Source: Draconibacterium aestuarii
Lineage (GTDB): Bacteria; Bacteroidota; Bacteroidia; Bacteroidales; Prolixibacteraceae
Direction of reading: 5' to 3'
Length of the DNA: 64,000 nucleotides
NCBI GenBank assembly: GCA_026671195.1
Contig: JAPOHD010000029.1
Coordinates: 150,342-214,341 of the forward strand
The notes under the pieces are model-generated. The model was not told the DNA's origin, made no database searches, and saw only the letters and a list, made by a program, of their open reading frames with translations. The number at the start of each line of letters is the position of its first letter. Position 1 is the stretch's first letter. The translations under genes were made by a program, and so were the position numbers. Shown here in pieces: positions 19,303-28,055 of the stretch.

Positions 19303-20790
19303 CTACTCCTTCATAAAATATTGGTCCCAAACGCTGGCAGGTATGTATTCTGCGCGGTAAGGAACAAAGGGAGAATCAAGCTCCCACAAAATATCACCTT
19401 CTCTGTTGGTAATAAGAACTGAACCTGTTTTGGAGCTTGTTTGTAAAATATTTCCGTTTTCTAAAAGATAAGCATTCCCCATCCTCGATGTATATTTCCC
19501 GGAGGGTAATGGTGCATTTATTTCTGTCGTTGCAGTCATGGTTATTGTATCGAGCGAAAACGATAAGGCGCGAGATTCTTCTCTAAAGAGATTGTTGTCG
19601 AAAAGCATATAATCGCCTTCCGGATTGATATTAATCGCATGCTGAAAAGAGAAGTACGAGTCAGTGTCCATTTTAAAGTCACCGTTTTTACCAAATTTCC
19701 ACATTAACTCACCTGTTTTTGAATTGATCTTCCAGATCTGATCTTCAATTGCAACCGAAGCCAGATAATTTCCATCAGTATCAAAATTTAATGCATTCAT
19801 ATGAAACCGATCATAGGCAAATTCTTTCATCAGCGAGTCATTCTCAATATCCCAATGATCCCAAACCGACCAATTCCATATCTCCTTTCCAGTAGTATCC
19901 ATCACCAAAATACCATCGCCTCCCAGGGTATCCAGACCAGTGCCATTAATTTCAGTCATTTCATAAGGTAGCGTACTTCTGTACAAGGTATGGATATTAT
20001 TGTTTTCATCCATTCGAATATCATGATGAATGATTTTATAATCATCTTCTTTATCTAAATCGAGTCTCCATAATATTTCCCCGGTCATATCGATCTCAAC
20101 CAGAGCTGTTCCTCCTGCAAAACCAAGTTTCCCCCTGCGCATGGGTTTTTGTATCTCTTCTAATATCTTCGCATGCTCTTTGGGTTTATCATCAATCACA
20201 TCCTTTTTAGGTGGACGTAACATGGCCAGAATTGTTCCGCGGGGAGTTAGTGTAGCCGCGCGAACACCAATATCATCAACCTGCCAATGCCAGCAAATAT
20301 CTCCTTTAGCGTTTACCAAAGCTATATATCCGGGCATTCGGGCATAACAAAGCATAATTAATCCATCGCCAAAAGCTTTTGCATCATGTGGTTTGTTTTC
20401 CTGCACCCAGTTAAAATCTAGCCAGGGAGATTGTGCTCTTGTTTTAAATGATAAGATTTTAGATTTCGAATTCACAAATCGGTCAATAACAATTTGATAT
20501 TCATAGGTTGCACCGGTTTCGAGCAGCAACAAGTTAACTTTATGGTTTGTAGATATCTTTGTCTTTTGAGTTCGAAATTTATTTAAAGAGCCTTTTTGCC
20601 AGTAGCGTATATATATGCTTGCCGGTTTATCGAGTTCTACATTAATCTCTTCCTGAAAAGCATAGTTATGAGGCGAGGTTAATTGAATATTTTTAATCGC
20701 TATTGTTTGTGGATAAAACACAAACAGACCAATAATTAACGTCAAAATCCCAACTCCAAGTGCAATCCAAATTCTATATCTCTTATCCAT
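19303..20790 (-). CDS. Membrane-anchored arylsulfate sulfotransferase-like protein (ASST family)
   Basis: The 495-residue product begins with a membrane helix (about 7-26, WIALGVGILTLIIGLFVFY) and has no cleavage site I trust, so it is likely tethered with its catalytic part in the periplasm. A small N-terminal beta domain (about 32-115) precedes a beta-propeller with repeats of the type GEILWRLD, GKEIWNW, GELMWKFG and GDILWELD. Histidines line up with those known in bacterial ASST: HHD (255-257), FHMN (329-332, the H-x-N pair) and QHAIN (383-387, candidate for the transiently sulfated His). ASST enzymes transfer sulfate between phenols without PAPS. It lies 128 bp downstream of susD and 24 bp before the PAPS-type sulfotransferase. 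Alternative: a non-catalytic propeller of the same family. Confidence 0.82.
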   Translation of the reverse strand: MDKRYRIWIALGVGILTLIIGLFVFYPQTIAIKNIQLTSPHNYAFQEEINVELDKPASIYIRYWQKGSLNKFRTQKTKISTNHKVNLLLLETGATYEYQIVIDRFVNSKSKILSFKTRAQSPWLDFNWVQENKPHDAKAFGDGLIMLCYARMPGYIALVNAKGDICWHWQVDDIGVRAATLTPRGTILAMLRPPKKDVIDDKPKEHAKILEEIQKPMRRGKLGFAGGTALVEIDMTGEILWRLDLDKEDDYKIIHHDIRMDENNNIHTLYRSTLPYEMTEINGTGLDTLGGDGILVMDTTGKEIWNWSVWDHWDIENDSLMKEFAYDRFHMNALNFDTDGNYLASVAIEDQIWKINSKTGELMWKFGKNGDFKMDTDSYFSFQHAININPEGDYMLFDNNLFREESRALSFSLDTITMTATTEINAPLPSGKYTSRMGNAYLLENGNILQTSSKTGSVLITNREGDILWELDSPFVPYRAEYIPASVWDQYFMKE

Positions 20791-20840
20791 TTAGTCTTTA
20801 GTTATGATACTATTAAATGACTAATAAATTAATTTTTGGG

Positions 20841-20874
20841 AATAACCGCCGAAATCAAAATTTCGACGGTTATT
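20841..20874. terminator. Hairpin between susD and ASST-like gene (possible attenuator/terminator)
   Basis: AATAACCG (20841-20848) pairs with CGGTTATT (20867-20874). After one mismatch, CGAAAT (20850-20855) pairs with ATTTCG (20860-20865) around the loop CAAA. The stem is 14 bp in total and very stable for this AT-rich intergenic DNA. On neither strand is it followed directly by a good T-run, so it may be an mRNA-processing or attenuation structure that lowers expression of the genes behind susC/D rather than a full terminator. Confidence 0.5.
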
Positions 20875-20918
20875 AAAAATTTCACCAGTATTTTAACTGA
20901 ATGAATCATCTTTGATGG

Positions 20919-22442
20919 TTATGGCAATCTGCTTAAATTCTCAGAAGCCATATTGCTGTTTAATTGTGCATCCACTAATGGATACGGGAATAATTTCATA
21001 TTTTGATTGACAACAGGAGACAATCCACGTGACTCCAGATATGCATTACATATTTCCTCATATTTCCCAAAGCGAATTAAATCCGGACGTCGTTTGTATT
21101 CAAAAACGAGTTCGTATCCACGTTCGGCTAAAATTTTATCTGCCATTTCATCTTTGCTGGTTGGTTCAGGGAATCCGGCATCTCCATATACAGGAGCCCC
21201 GGCTCTTGCCCTTACTTCGTTAAGATATGGTAACGCAGCCCCTGGTCCACTTAATTCGTTTTCAATTTCAGCCTTACACAGAATTGCATCTGCTAATCTG
21301 AATACAGGAATTGTACGACCATCGTAGTACGACGGATTCACCATTTCGTATGAGTATTTTTTAGTGGCTACATTCTGAAGCAATTTAACGGTATCGCTTG
21401 GAGGCACTGTTTGACCTTCCTCGGGCATCATATAATAAAATCCGTGAGTGGTAGAACCGTCCCTTGGAGAACGTCCTTCGTAATTATAGTAGAAGAATTC
21501 TTTACGAGGATCTGCATCGCTGTAGTTTCTCCAAAAATAGAGTGATACTGCGTAGTACTGCCATTTGGCCATATCAGGATGGTCTTTCGGGCCAAAGTGG
21601 TTTGTAATTTCTCCACCATTTTGTGATGCCTCGTGAAGAATACAAAAAATCATACCATCATCCTTTTTATTACTTTCCGACCACACATTTTTGAAATCCG
21701 GATTCAACGTATATACTCCTTCGCTTCTTAGCTGAAGAACCATATCAATATATGTTTTTGCATTGCTGTAATCATGTGCACGCATATAAACTTTACCCAG
21801 CAACATTGCAGCAGCACCTTTCGTTGCTCTGGCCAAACCATCGTCAAGACTCCAGCTTTTTGGTAAATTATCTATTGCATATTTACAATCTTCAATAATT
21901 ACTTTATCCACTTCGCCAACCGAAGAAAGTGGCATGTCGTAAGTTTCTGTTGGATTGATTATATCAACAATCAAAGGGACAGGTCCCCAGGCATCAGTGG
22001 CATCCCGATAAGCCAGGGCTCTTAAGAAACGAGCTTGTGCAATTATCTGTTTCTTTTTAGTTTCATCCATTTCGACTTTTTCAATCCTGTTCATCAGCAT
22101 ATTTGCATTACTGATTACTTCATACATGTATCTCCAGTTGTATTTGAAATAGCGGTTGTTCGCATCGTAAGTGAAATTACTAAGTTTTGTAGGATCACCT
22201 GCAGCCGTTGAGAATCCAATATCTGTAGTATAATCCGTAGTCATAATAAGGTACCCGTTATAGTACATCCATCCATCGCCCGGGAATGGAGCTAAGTCGG
22301 CATAAACACCAACTAAGGCCGCATTAATATCGCTTTCTGTAGAATAAGCATTTGATGTGGTCATGTCGCTATACATTTCCGGCTCCAGGTCGGTACAACT
22401 CGCAACAAAAACCAGTGCTAATAGTATTAATATATTTCTCAT
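20919..22442 (-). CDS. RagB/SusD-family nutrient-uptake lipoprotein (locus 2)
   Basis: The 507-residue product has a lipoprotein signal with lipobox VASC (Cys16) and SusD features. These are an early TSNAYSTESDINAALVGVYADL segment (about 30-50), QARFLRALAYRDATDAWGPVPLI (about 135-158), helix-rich middle parts, and AEIENELSGPGAALPYLNEVRARAG and ERGYELVFEYKRRPDLIRFG near the C-terminus. It forms the surface lid of the SusC transporter encoded 38 bp upstream. It differs clearly from the SusD of locus 1 (507 against 630 residues), so the two systems probably take different glycans. Confidence 0.94.
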   Translation of the reverse strand: MRNILILLALVFVASCTDLEPEMYSDMTTSNAYSTESDINAALVGVYADLAPFPGDGWMYYNGYLIMTTDYTTDIGFSTAAGDPTKLSNFTYDANNRYFKYNWRYMYEVISNANMLMNRIEKVEMDETKKKQIIAQARFLRALAYRDATDAWGPVPLIVDIINPTETYDMPLSSVGEVDKVIIEDCKYAIDNLPKSWSLDDGLARATKGAAAMLLGKVYMRAHDYSNAKTYIDMVLQLRSEGVYTLNPDFKNVWSESNKKDDGMIFCILHEASQNGGEITNHFGPKDHPDMAKWQYYAVSLYFWRNYSDADPRKEFFYYNYEGRSPRDGSTTHGFYYMMPEEGQTVPPSDTVKLLQNVATKKYSYEMVNPSYYDGRTIPVFRLADAILCKAEIENELSGPGAALPYLNEVRARAGAPVYGDAGFPEPTSKDEMADKILAERGYELVFEYKRRPDLIRFGKYEEICNAYLESRGLSPVVNQNMKLFPYPLVDAQLNSNMASENLSRLP

Positions 22443-22480
22443 TTCTTTTACGTTTTTTAATTAACAATTTATTAGCTGTC

Positions 22481-25400
22481 TTAAAAGGTAACGTTAAGTC
22501 CAACGGAAAACGACCTCATACTTGGATATGAATTAAAATCCAATCCTGCACCAGCATTTGCTGTTTGCGAACCTTTCGCCTCATATCCTTTAGTATCAAC
22601 TTCCGGATCCCATCCTGAATAATCGGTTATAGTTAACAAATTTTCAGCGGCAACATATAACCTCAACGAATTCACAAATTTCAAACTTGAAGGAACTGTG
22701 TATCCCAGAGTAATATTTTTCAGACGCACAAATGAAGCATCTTCAATAAAGTGGCTGTTAATGTAACCACCGTACTGTGCATAATAAAATCCATTCCGAG
22801 GAAGATCTGTGTCTGTATTTGTAGGTGTCCAGCGATCTAAGGCATCGGTAGTACGTTTCCACTCCAGATTCATGCGAGACATGTTTAACAGATCGTTTCC
22901 AACTGATCCGTGAAAAAATATGGATAAATCAAAATTCTTGTATTTAAAATCATTTGTTAGTCCCCAAATAAAATCAGGTTGGGCACTGCCAATAATTGTA
23001 CGGTCGTCTGAAGTTATTTCTCCATCCGGAACACCTTCCGGCCCGGAAATATCCAGGTATTTGGGATCTCCCGGTTTTGCATTGGGCTGTGGTGTATAAG
23101 TTTCTCCTTCCTGAAGAACTCCGTCGTAAACATAGCCGAACAGCGATCCCAGAGGTTCACCTTCACGAATTACAGCAAATTGTTCTTCAGATACATTTCC
23201 TACAGGTTTGGAAGAAGTGATATAAATTTCACTTTCTCCGCCAAGACTAACTACTTTGTTTCTGTTTAAAGCAAAGTTGAAACGTGTTTCCCACTCAAAT
23301 GCTCCTGTCGTATTAATCGAGTTCAGTTCAAGCTCAAAACCTTTGTTTTCAATTTCTCCAACATTGGTTTGTACCACAAAGAAACCAGAATAAGTAGGAA
23401 GATTTTTACGAATCAACAGATCAGATGTATTTTTCTTATAAGCATCAATGGAAACCCCCAGTCGGGAATTAAAGAAACCCATATCTAATCCCATGTTGTA
23501 TTGTGCGGTGGTTTCCCATTTCAACGATGGATTTTCCGGAGTATTTGGATTTAAGTGAGTACCGGCAGTATTGGTCATTGCATCGAAAGTAAGGTGAGTG
23601 TTACTCATTAGTGCATATGATGCGTATTCTCCAACCTGGTCGTTACCTGTTTTTCCGTATCCAACTCTAAATTTTAAGTTGGAGAATAAATCCAGATCCT
23701 GAATGAATGGTTCCTGGTCTAAACGCCATGCCAAAGATCCTGAAGGGAAAGTACCCCAACGTTGGTCAGATCCAAATCGAGATGAACCATCACCTCTTAA
23801 AGTGAATGTGGCAAGGTATTTATCTTTGTATGAATAATTAAAGCGACCAAAGAACGATACCAACAGGCTTTCTCTTCGGTAAGAAGAAACACCTGTAATT
23901 GTTGAGGCGGCCCCTACATTGTGGTATGAAAACAAATCGGTTGAAAAGCCTTTAACACCAATCGATTCGCTTTGGTACCCAAATTTTTGATAAGAATAAC
24001 CACCCATTGCGCTTAACGAATGATCATCATTTATCGTAGTTCTGTAATTCACTATTGCATCTAAAAGTTGGTTGAGTGAAGAATATTCATTTCTACTGGC
24101 CACACCATTGTCAATGCTTCCCTGGTAAGTTGAACGAGGCAGGTATTTACCCTGAAAAGTGTGGATTAATTCAATACCACCATTTACCCGAACAGTTAAA
24201 TTCTTAACCGGCTCAATCTCCAGGAAAACATTACCATTGAATTTATCTTTGGTCATGTCATTGGTGCGTTCCATAAGGTTTGCCAACGGGTTGTCACCGC
24301 GTCCACCCGGAGGTCTTCCGTAGGTTCCATCTTCGTTAATCGCCGGAACAGTTGGATCGTAGGTTAGAATTCCTAACAAAACGTTTTGTGACAAGATATT
24401 TCCACCGTAAATCTGGAAATTGGAATTTTCGCGTTGTGCAAAAACCGTTGCTCCTGCTTTAATGTATTTATTTACAACTTGATCGACATTTAAACGACCA
24501 GACACTCTTGAAAAGTCAGTATTCTTCATAACCCCTTTTTGGTCGAAATAACCAAGACTGGTCAGAACTTTAGTATTTTCGCTTCCGCCTTTGAATTGTA
24601 AATTGTGATCCTGAACGATTCCGGTTCGTGTGGTTTCTTCAATCCAATTAGTATTTACGTTCGATTGTAACTGAGATTGTGTGTACACTGCATATTCCTG
24701 GTTCTCCTGCCCTTCAATTTCCTGGTATAGGGCATTTGACAGCTCCATATATTGTTTACCATTAATCATATCGAAAGGATTAATTACTTTTTGCGTGCCG
24801 GTATAACCGTTATAGGTGATCTGGTTTTCGCCTGTTTTTCCTCGTTTGGTCGTAATTAAAATTACACCGTTGGCACCACGAGCACCATAAATAGCAGTGG
24901 CCGATGCATCTTTCAAAATTTGCATCGATTCAATATCGTTTGGATTAATATCGGCTCCGTTCGATGTTGGGAATCCATCAACAACATACAGTGGTTCGTT
25001 ATTACTACTTATTGAGTTTGACCCACGAATACGAATAGATACACTACCACCCGGAGCTTTTGAGTTTTGAGTAACAAGTACACCGGCTGTGCGGCCTTGC
25101 AGGGCCTGTGCTGCATTACTTACTGTTCCTCCCATATTCATGTCGTCGCTTGAAACAGAAACCACCGCCCCTGTTAAGTCGCTTTTTTTCTGGTAACCAT
25201 ATCCAATGGCCACAACCTCTTCAATACCAATTGCATCAACGGTTAAGGTTACGTTTATTACCGTTTGGTTGCCAACTTCCATTTCCTGTGTTTTCATTCC
25301 CACGAATGAATAAACAAGGATTGTTCCTTCCTCAACAGCTGGAATGGTGTAATTTCCATCAATATCTGTTACAGTTCCGCTAGTAGTGCCTTTAAATAGT

Positions 25401-25867
25401 ACGGTCACCCCAGGGAGTGATTCCCCATTCGCATCTGTAACTTTTCCTTTAATTGTTTTTTGTTCCCCGATTCCATCAGAACTCTCCTTTACCATTTCAG
25501 GAGATGACAAGACTATTATCTTATCCTTAATTACATGAACGACATCGGTTCCGTCAAATATTTTATTCAGTACGGTTTCAATATCTTTATTCTCTATGTC
25601 AACCGAAACTATTCTTTTAACGTCAATTATTTTTTCGCTATAAAGAAAATAGAATTCGCTTTGCTCTTCAATCTCTGCAAGAACGTCTTGAACCGAAGCT
25701 TCAGACATATCTAAAGTTAGTCTTTTGCTTTGCGAATATGTCTCGCCTGCAATTACACTAAGCACTGAGATAAAAGTTAGAAATACAGTTAGTTTCATAA
25801 CCAGTAAAAGTTTTAACGTTTTGGAAAATAGCATTTCCCAAATCGATTCACAATCAATTTTTTTCAT
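22481..25867 (-). CDS. SusC/RagA-family TonB-dependent transporter with STN domain (locus 2)
   Basis: The 1128-residue product has a 23-residue N-terminal extension, a signal peptide starting at Met24 (MKLTVFLTFISVLSVIAG), an STN domain (about 48-115), a carboxypeptidase-regulatory-like domain (IKGKVTDANGESLPGVTV, about 138-215), a plug domain (ALQGRTAGVLV, then ILKDASATAIYGARGANGVILI, about 225-345) and a TonB-dependent barrel ending SVGLNVTF. It is the outer-membrane importer of locus 2. The STN domain implies signalling to the FecR protein encoded 147 bp upstream. Domain order and length are full; there is no sign of truncation. The substrate is not evident from sequence. Confidence 0.95.
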   Translation of the reverse strand: MKKIDCESIWEMLFSKTLKLLLVMKLTVFLTFISVLSVIAGETYSQSKRLTLDMSEASVQDVLAEIEEQSEFYFLYSEKIIDVKRIVSVDIENKDIETVLNKIFDGTDVVHVIKDKIIVLSSPEMVKESSDGIGEQKTIKGKVTDANGESLPGVTVLFKGTTSGTVTDIDGNYTIPAVEEGTILVYSFVGMKTQEMEVGNQTVINVTLTVDAIGIEEVVAIGYGYQKKSDLTGAVVSVSSDDMNMGGTVSNAAQALQGRTAGVLVTQNSKAPGGSVSIRIRGSNSISSNNEPLYVVDGFPTSNGADINPNDIESMQILKDASATAIYGARGANGVILITTKRGKTGENQITYNGYTGTQKVINPFDMINGKQYMELSNALYQEIEGQENQEYAVYTQSQLQSNVNTNWIEETTRTGIVQDHNLQFKGGSENTKVLTSLGYFDQKGVMKNTDFSRVSGRLNVDQVVNKYIKAGATVFAQRENSNFQIYGGNILSQNVLLGILTYDPTVPAINEDGTYGRPPGGRGDNPLANLMERTNDMTKDKFNGNVFLEIEPVKNLTVRVNGGIELIHTFQGKYLPRSTYQGSIDNGVASRNEYSSLNQLLDAIVNYRTTINDDHSLSAMGGYSYQKFGYQSESIGVKGFSTDLFSYHNVGAASTITGVSSYRRESLLVSFFGRFNYSYKDKYLATFTLRGDGSSRFGSDQRWGTFPSGSLAWRLDQEPFIQDLDLFSNLKFRVGYGKTGNDQVGEYASYALMSNTHLTFDAMTNTAGTHLNPNTPENPSLKWETTAQYNMGLDMGFFNSRLGVSIDAYKKNTSDLLIRKNLPTYSGFFVVQTNVGEIENKGFELELNSINTTGAFEWETRFNFALNRNKVVSLGGESEIYITSSKPVGNVSEEQFAVIREGEPLGSLFGYVYDGVLQEGETYTPQPNAKPGDPKYLDISGPEGVPDGEITSDDRTIIGSAQPDFIWGLTNDFKYKNFDLSIFFHGSVGNDLLNMSRMNLEWKRTTDALDRWTPTNTDTDLPRNGFYYAQYGGYINSHFIEDASFVRLKNITLGYTVPSSLKFVNSLRLYVAAENLLTITDYSGWDPEVDTKGYEAKGSQTANAGAGLDFNSYPSMRSFSVGLNVTF

Positions 25868-25924
25868 ACTTTTGAAATATTAGAAGTTTAGAAATTTCCC
25901 TTTGGAGAGGGTGTTTTTACACTG

Positions 25925-25959
25925 AACAGGGAGATGTTGGCGCATTTCCCTGTTATCTT
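25925..25959 (+). terminator. Hairpin with plus-strand T-run, fecR-susC intergenic (locus 2)
   Basis: AACAGGGA (25925-25932) pairs with TCCCTGTT (25947-25954), and the stem continues inward as GATG with CATT around the loop TTGGCG. On the plus strand it is followed by ATCTTTTTA. On the minus strand, the direction of fecR and susC, no T-run follows, so its orientation fits the end of a plus-strand transcript. It occupies the same place as the hairpin at 6344-6378 in locus 1. Confidence 0.55.
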
Positions 25960-26014
25960 TTTATACTGTTTATTTTACATAGGCAAGTAAGTTTTGATTT
26001 ATAATTAGGTGTTG

Positions 26015-27076
26015 TTATTTTAATCCGATAATAATTTTCTGTTTTGAGAAAGTTCCCCCTTCAAGCTTAGTCCTTGGCATTGCTTTGTATTTTATAGGGG
26101 TTGCCAGTTCCATTAAATCCAGTATCTGAAAAAGAGTTTCATCTACAAAAGTTGCTGTATAAGTATAGTCCTTAACGATATCGTTTTCAAACTCAATTTC
26201 TACGTTATACCAGCGGTTAAGTCTTTTGGCTATTTGTTCAATCGGCTCATTTTTAAAAATCAGCCTGCCTTCTTTCCACGAAATATATCTCTCAATATTT
26301 CCCATTGAACTAACGATTTGTTTCGTTTTTGTATAATACCTGACATGCTGTAAGGGTTCCAGTCTTCCAAGACTGTTATTTGAACCATTAGAACTGTTTT
26401 CCAAAGAAACTACTCCGTTTACCAAGGTGGCTTCAATAATATCTTCGTTTGGATATGCCAATACGTTAAACTCGGTTCCCAAAGCAGTTACATTTAATTC
26501 ACTGGTTTTTACAACAAAAGGTTTTTCCTGATCATGTGCTACTTTAAAATAGCCTTCCCCTGAAAGTATAACCTCTCTGTTAGAACCAACAAATTTCTGT
26601 GGGTATTTTAATTTGCTTCCATGATTTAAAAAAACTTCTGTTCCGTCTGATAATTGAACAATTGTTTTTGAACCTACAGGTGCAATAATTTCCAATGAAT
26701 CAATTTGAGCATGGCTTAATTCATTTATTTCAAAATTTTGCTGCGAAATGGTAAAAAAGAAATAGGCAATTACGGGTAATAAAAATAAAGCTGCAGCCCT
26801 GGTTAACCAGGTCAGTATAGAGACTTTGTTACCAGCTTTTTTAACCGGCGACACCAATTGTTCAAGAATGATTTCGTGATGAATTGAATTGAGCATAGAG
26901 TTGTAGCGCTCCTTCGAACGGTATTGTTTTACTCCTTTTGAATTTCGCAACAGATCTACCCCCCACTCTTCCAAATAAGGTGACACACCATTGGTTTTAA
27001 TCCAATCAACAACCTCAGCCAACTCTTCAGAAGTACACTGATTGTTTAAAAATTTATGTAAAAGTTCTTTTGTCAT
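26015..27076 (-). CDS. FecR-type anti-sigma factor (locus 2)
   Basis: The 353-residue product has a cytoplasmic helical N-terminus (about 1-90), a membrane helix (TRAAALFLLPVIAYFFF, about 91-108), a periplasmic FecR domain (about 125-235: LSDGTEVFLNHGSKLKYPQ, LSGEGYFKVAHD, ELNVTALGTEFNVLAY) and a C-terminal DUF4974-type domain (about 275-345: IAKRLNRWYNVEIEF). It would hold the ECF sigma factor encoded 139 bp upstream until signalled by the STN domain of the downstream SusC. The arrangement mirrors locus 1, but the proteins are clearly diverged, so cross-talk is not implied. Confidence 0.93.
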   Translation of the reverse strand: MTKELLHKFLNNQCTSEELAEVVDWIKTNGVSPYLEEWGVDLLRNSKGVKQYRSKERYNSMLNSIHHEIILEQLVSPVKKAGNKVSILTWLTRAAALFLLPVIAYFFFTISQQNFEINELSHAQIDSLEIIAPVGSKTIVQLSDGTEVFLNHGSKLKYPQKFVGSNREVILSGEGYFKVAHDQEKPFVVKTSELNVTALGTEFNVLAYPNEDIIEATLVNGVVSLENSSNGSNNSLGRLEPLQHVRYYTKTKQIVSSMGNIERYISWKEGRLIFKNEPIEQIAKRLNRWYNVEIEFENDIVKDYTYTATFVDETLFQILDLMELATPIKYKAMPRTKLEGGTFSKQKIIIGLK

Positions 27077-27215
27077 AATGCAGAAAAGATTCTCCTCCTA
27101 AGAAAGAGTAATATATCAGAGTATTCAACCAAACTGAATTTGAGCGATGTATTATCGCAATTTTGAAGTTATACGTTTAACAGTCGTACTACCACTATAT
27201 AAAAATCAAATATTT

Positions 27216-27803
27216 TTAAGAAATAAACAGATCAATAAATAACACATTGACTAACATAGCTTTACCAATGCGAGATTTAATAAATTGTATTGCTTTGGAT
27301 ATGTGAATTTCTACCGTATTGCTGGATATATCCAACTTCTCTGCTATTTCTTTGTAGGTTAATCCATTCTCGCGACTGAGCAAGTAAATTTCCTTTTGAC
27401 GTGGTGTCAACTGATTTATCAATTCCCTGTATTGATTATCTAAATCTTTAAAATGAAGATCGTCTATAATAGTGTCGGACTTAATTTCGATTTGGAGATT
27501 CTGAAGATAATCCAGGTATTTTTTTTCATTTACCCGTTTTCGAAGTAAACTGATTGTATTATTATAGGCAATAGTGAACAAAAATGATTCGAACGAGGCA
27601 TTCTCATCTATCTTTTGACGTGATGCCCAAATTTTAACAAATACTTCTTGTACGATTTCCTCTGCGTCAGATTCCTGTTTTATAAGCTTCAATACAAAAC
27701 CATATAATCTGTTGCAATATTTATGGTAAATATCGTCAAAGGCCTTGATTTCATTATTTTTCAGGCGTACAATTATATCATTATGCGATTGTTTATCCGA
27801 CAA
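27216..27803 (-). CDS. ECF RNA polymerase sigma-70 factor (locus 2)
   Basis: The 195-residue product has sigma region 2 (about 20-85: YHKYCNRLYGFVLKLI, then AEEIVQEVFVKIWASR) and region 4 (about 130-180: LTPRQKEIYLLSRENGLTYKEIAEKL with the helix-turn-helix ISSNTVEIHISKAI). It pairs with the FecR/SusC system downstream. The best start is TTG at 27801-27803. Upstream in frame there is no ATG or GTG before a TAA at 27825-27827, only an ATT at 27810-27812. A weak start codon would keep sigma levels low; that is inference. About 250 bp of intergenic DNA separates it from efp. Confidence 0.9.
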   Translation of the reverse strand: MSDKQSHNDIIVRLKNNEIKAFDDIYHKYCNRLYGFVLKLIKQESDAEEIVQEVFVKIWASRQKIDENASFESFLFTIAYNNTISLLRKRVNEKKYLDYLQNLQIEIKSDTIIDDLHFKDLDNQYRELINQLTPRQKEIYLLSRENGLTYKEIAEKLDISSNTVEIHISKAIQFIKSRIGKAMLVNVLFIDLFIS

Positions 27804-27999
27804 ATTGAAAATGTTCTTGTTGTTTTAAAGAAAAATAATTATTCAATATCTCTTGTACTATTTGTTTAAAACTTACAAGAGCCAAATATAGTAATTATTA
27901 CAAATTGTCACTTTTCGCAACCTTTCGCTGTCAGTATTCATGTGTTTTAATAACATTCGGGCATATTAGTAATTTTACAGATTAAATATTATCATAAAA

Positions 28000-28027
28000 A
28001 ACCGGCTCTGGAAATCCAAAGCCGGTT
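28000..28027 (-). terminator. Intrinsic terminator of efp
   Basis: AACCGGCT (28000-28007) and AGCCGGTT (28020-28027) form an 8-bp GC-rich stem; an inner TGGA/TCCA pair may extend it. On the minus strand it is followed by a T-run (plus-strand A residues at 27995-27999). It lies 28 bp past the efp stop codon. Confidence 0.85.
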
Positions 28028-28055
28028 AATTATACATGATGTAAGTTTCTTTTTC

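Noticed and set aside
25898-25917. CCCT/AGGG mini-hairpin followed by GTGTTTTT
   Set aside because: A 4-bp stem is too weak for a terminator; the hairpin at 25925-25954 is far stronger.
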